A stretch of DNA of 5,945 bases from Bacteroidales bacterium (lineage in GTDB: Bacteria > Bacteroidota > Bacteroidia > Bacteroidales > Bacteroidaceae), in assembly GCA_004552155.1 (NCBI GenBank), contig SFPF01000123.1, forward strand, positions 1 through 5,945, given 5' to 3'. The notes under the pieces were generated by a model. That model searched no databases. It was not told the DNA's origin and was given only the letters and a program-made list of their open reading frames with translations. Positions 5,685 to 5,945 of this stretch are shown piece after piece. Position numbers and translations under genes: made by a program. Positions within the stretch are counted from its first letter, which is position 1, and each line of letters starts with the position of its first letter.

Positions 5685-5945
5685 AATCAGCGCGTACTTG
5701 TTCTGGACTTCGGCGGCCAGTATAACCAGCTTATCGCACGCAGAGTCCGCGAATGCAACGTCTACTGCGAGGTGAAGCCCCACAGCATGACGATAGACGA
5801 AATCAAGGCATACGACCCCATCGGCATTATCTTCACCGGCGGTCCGCAGAGCGTTTACGCTGCCGGCTCGCCGCAGGTGGATCCGAAGATATTCGAGCTG
5901 GGTATTCCCGTGCTCGGCATATGCTACGGCTGCCAGCTCATGGCG
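5679..5945 (+). CDS. guaA: GMP synthase (glutamine-hydrolysing), N-terminal part, cut by window end
   Basis: The first 89 residues of GuaA, which converts XMP to GMP using glutamine and ATP in purine synthesis. Only the N-terminal class I glutamine amidotransferase domain is in the window; the ATP-pyrophosphatase and dimerisation domains should follow. Diagnostic blocks are VLVLDFGGQYNQLIARRVRE (6-25), IIFTGGPQSVY (50-60) and the nucleophile elbow GICYGCQLM with Cys82. The form DFGGQYNQLIARRVRE...NVYCE is the one I recall from Clostridia-type Firmicutes, whereas Bacteroides GuaA typically reads DFGSQTTQLIGRRVREL. ATG 5679 gives the normal N-terminus. The frame is open further upstream (ATGs at 5652, 5640 and 5586), but that part is antisense to the glycosyltransferase. 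The bases before the ATG (GCAGGA) place AGGA with no spacer, so no working ribosome site is visible. It is transcribed opposite to the polysaccharide genes. Confidence 0.95.
   Translation, partial: MQNQRVLVLDFGGQYNQLIARRVRECNVYCEVKPHSMTIDEIKAYDPIGIIFTGGPQSVYAAGSPQVDPKIFELGIPVLGICYGCQLMA

Noticed and set aside
5678..5725. Antisense of guaA reads KYALIL, and a one-base frameshift would join it to IPAYN to look like a GT2 N-terminus
   Set aside because: The frame has no ATG, GTG or TTG start nearby, and the bases are plainly guaA codons 3-10 on the plus strand. The resemblance is short and hydrophobic, so chance is the better explanation.

Overview
The window carries a compact minus-strand run of cell-surface polysaccharide genes (about 111-5680) bounded by two abrupt breaks. 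In gene order (right to left) it holds a 5'-truncated GT2 glycosyltransferase, a membrane-anchored SGNH/GDSL hydrolase, an unrecognised 205-aa protein, a 311-base palindromic repeat region with no gene, two GT4-type glycosyltransferases, and a WcaF-like hexapeptide acyltransferase. Within each block the genes overlap by ATGA or abut stop-to-start, as expected of an operon. No polymerase, flippase, initiating sugar-phosphate transferase or nucleotide-sugar gene is present, so this is only part of a capsule, O-antigen or exopolysaccharide locus.

The interior looks like a Bacteroidales (Prevotella/Bacteroides-like) locus. The basis is the CACGAAT/ATTCGTG palindromic repeat style, the absence of Shine-Dalgarno sequences, and the type of glycosyltransferases; this assignment rests on recall and not on a search.

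Both ends look different. On the left, bases 2 to about 105 encode, on the plus strand, a middle segment of an ANT(6)/AadE-family aminoglycoside 6-nucleotidyltransferase. It loses similarity in mid-domain and stops inside the 3' end of the acyltransferase gene. On the right, guaA (GMP synthase) begins on the plus strand at 5679. It begins exactly where the opposite-strand GT2 gene loses its first few codons, leaving no intergenic space and no plausible start for GT2. Both flanking genes are of the form I associate with Clostridia-type Firmicutes. The simplest reading is that the interior was joined to foreign flanks at both ends, by a chimeric assembly or amplification or by a real recombination. 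This should be settled before any biology is built on the gene order.

The other notable feature is the nested palindrome at 2921-3130: 32-base outer arms with 31 matches, 27-base perfect inner arms, and a hairpin inside each inner arm. It separates the cluster into two blocks. I see no CRISPR array, tRNA, rRNA, transposase or integrase.
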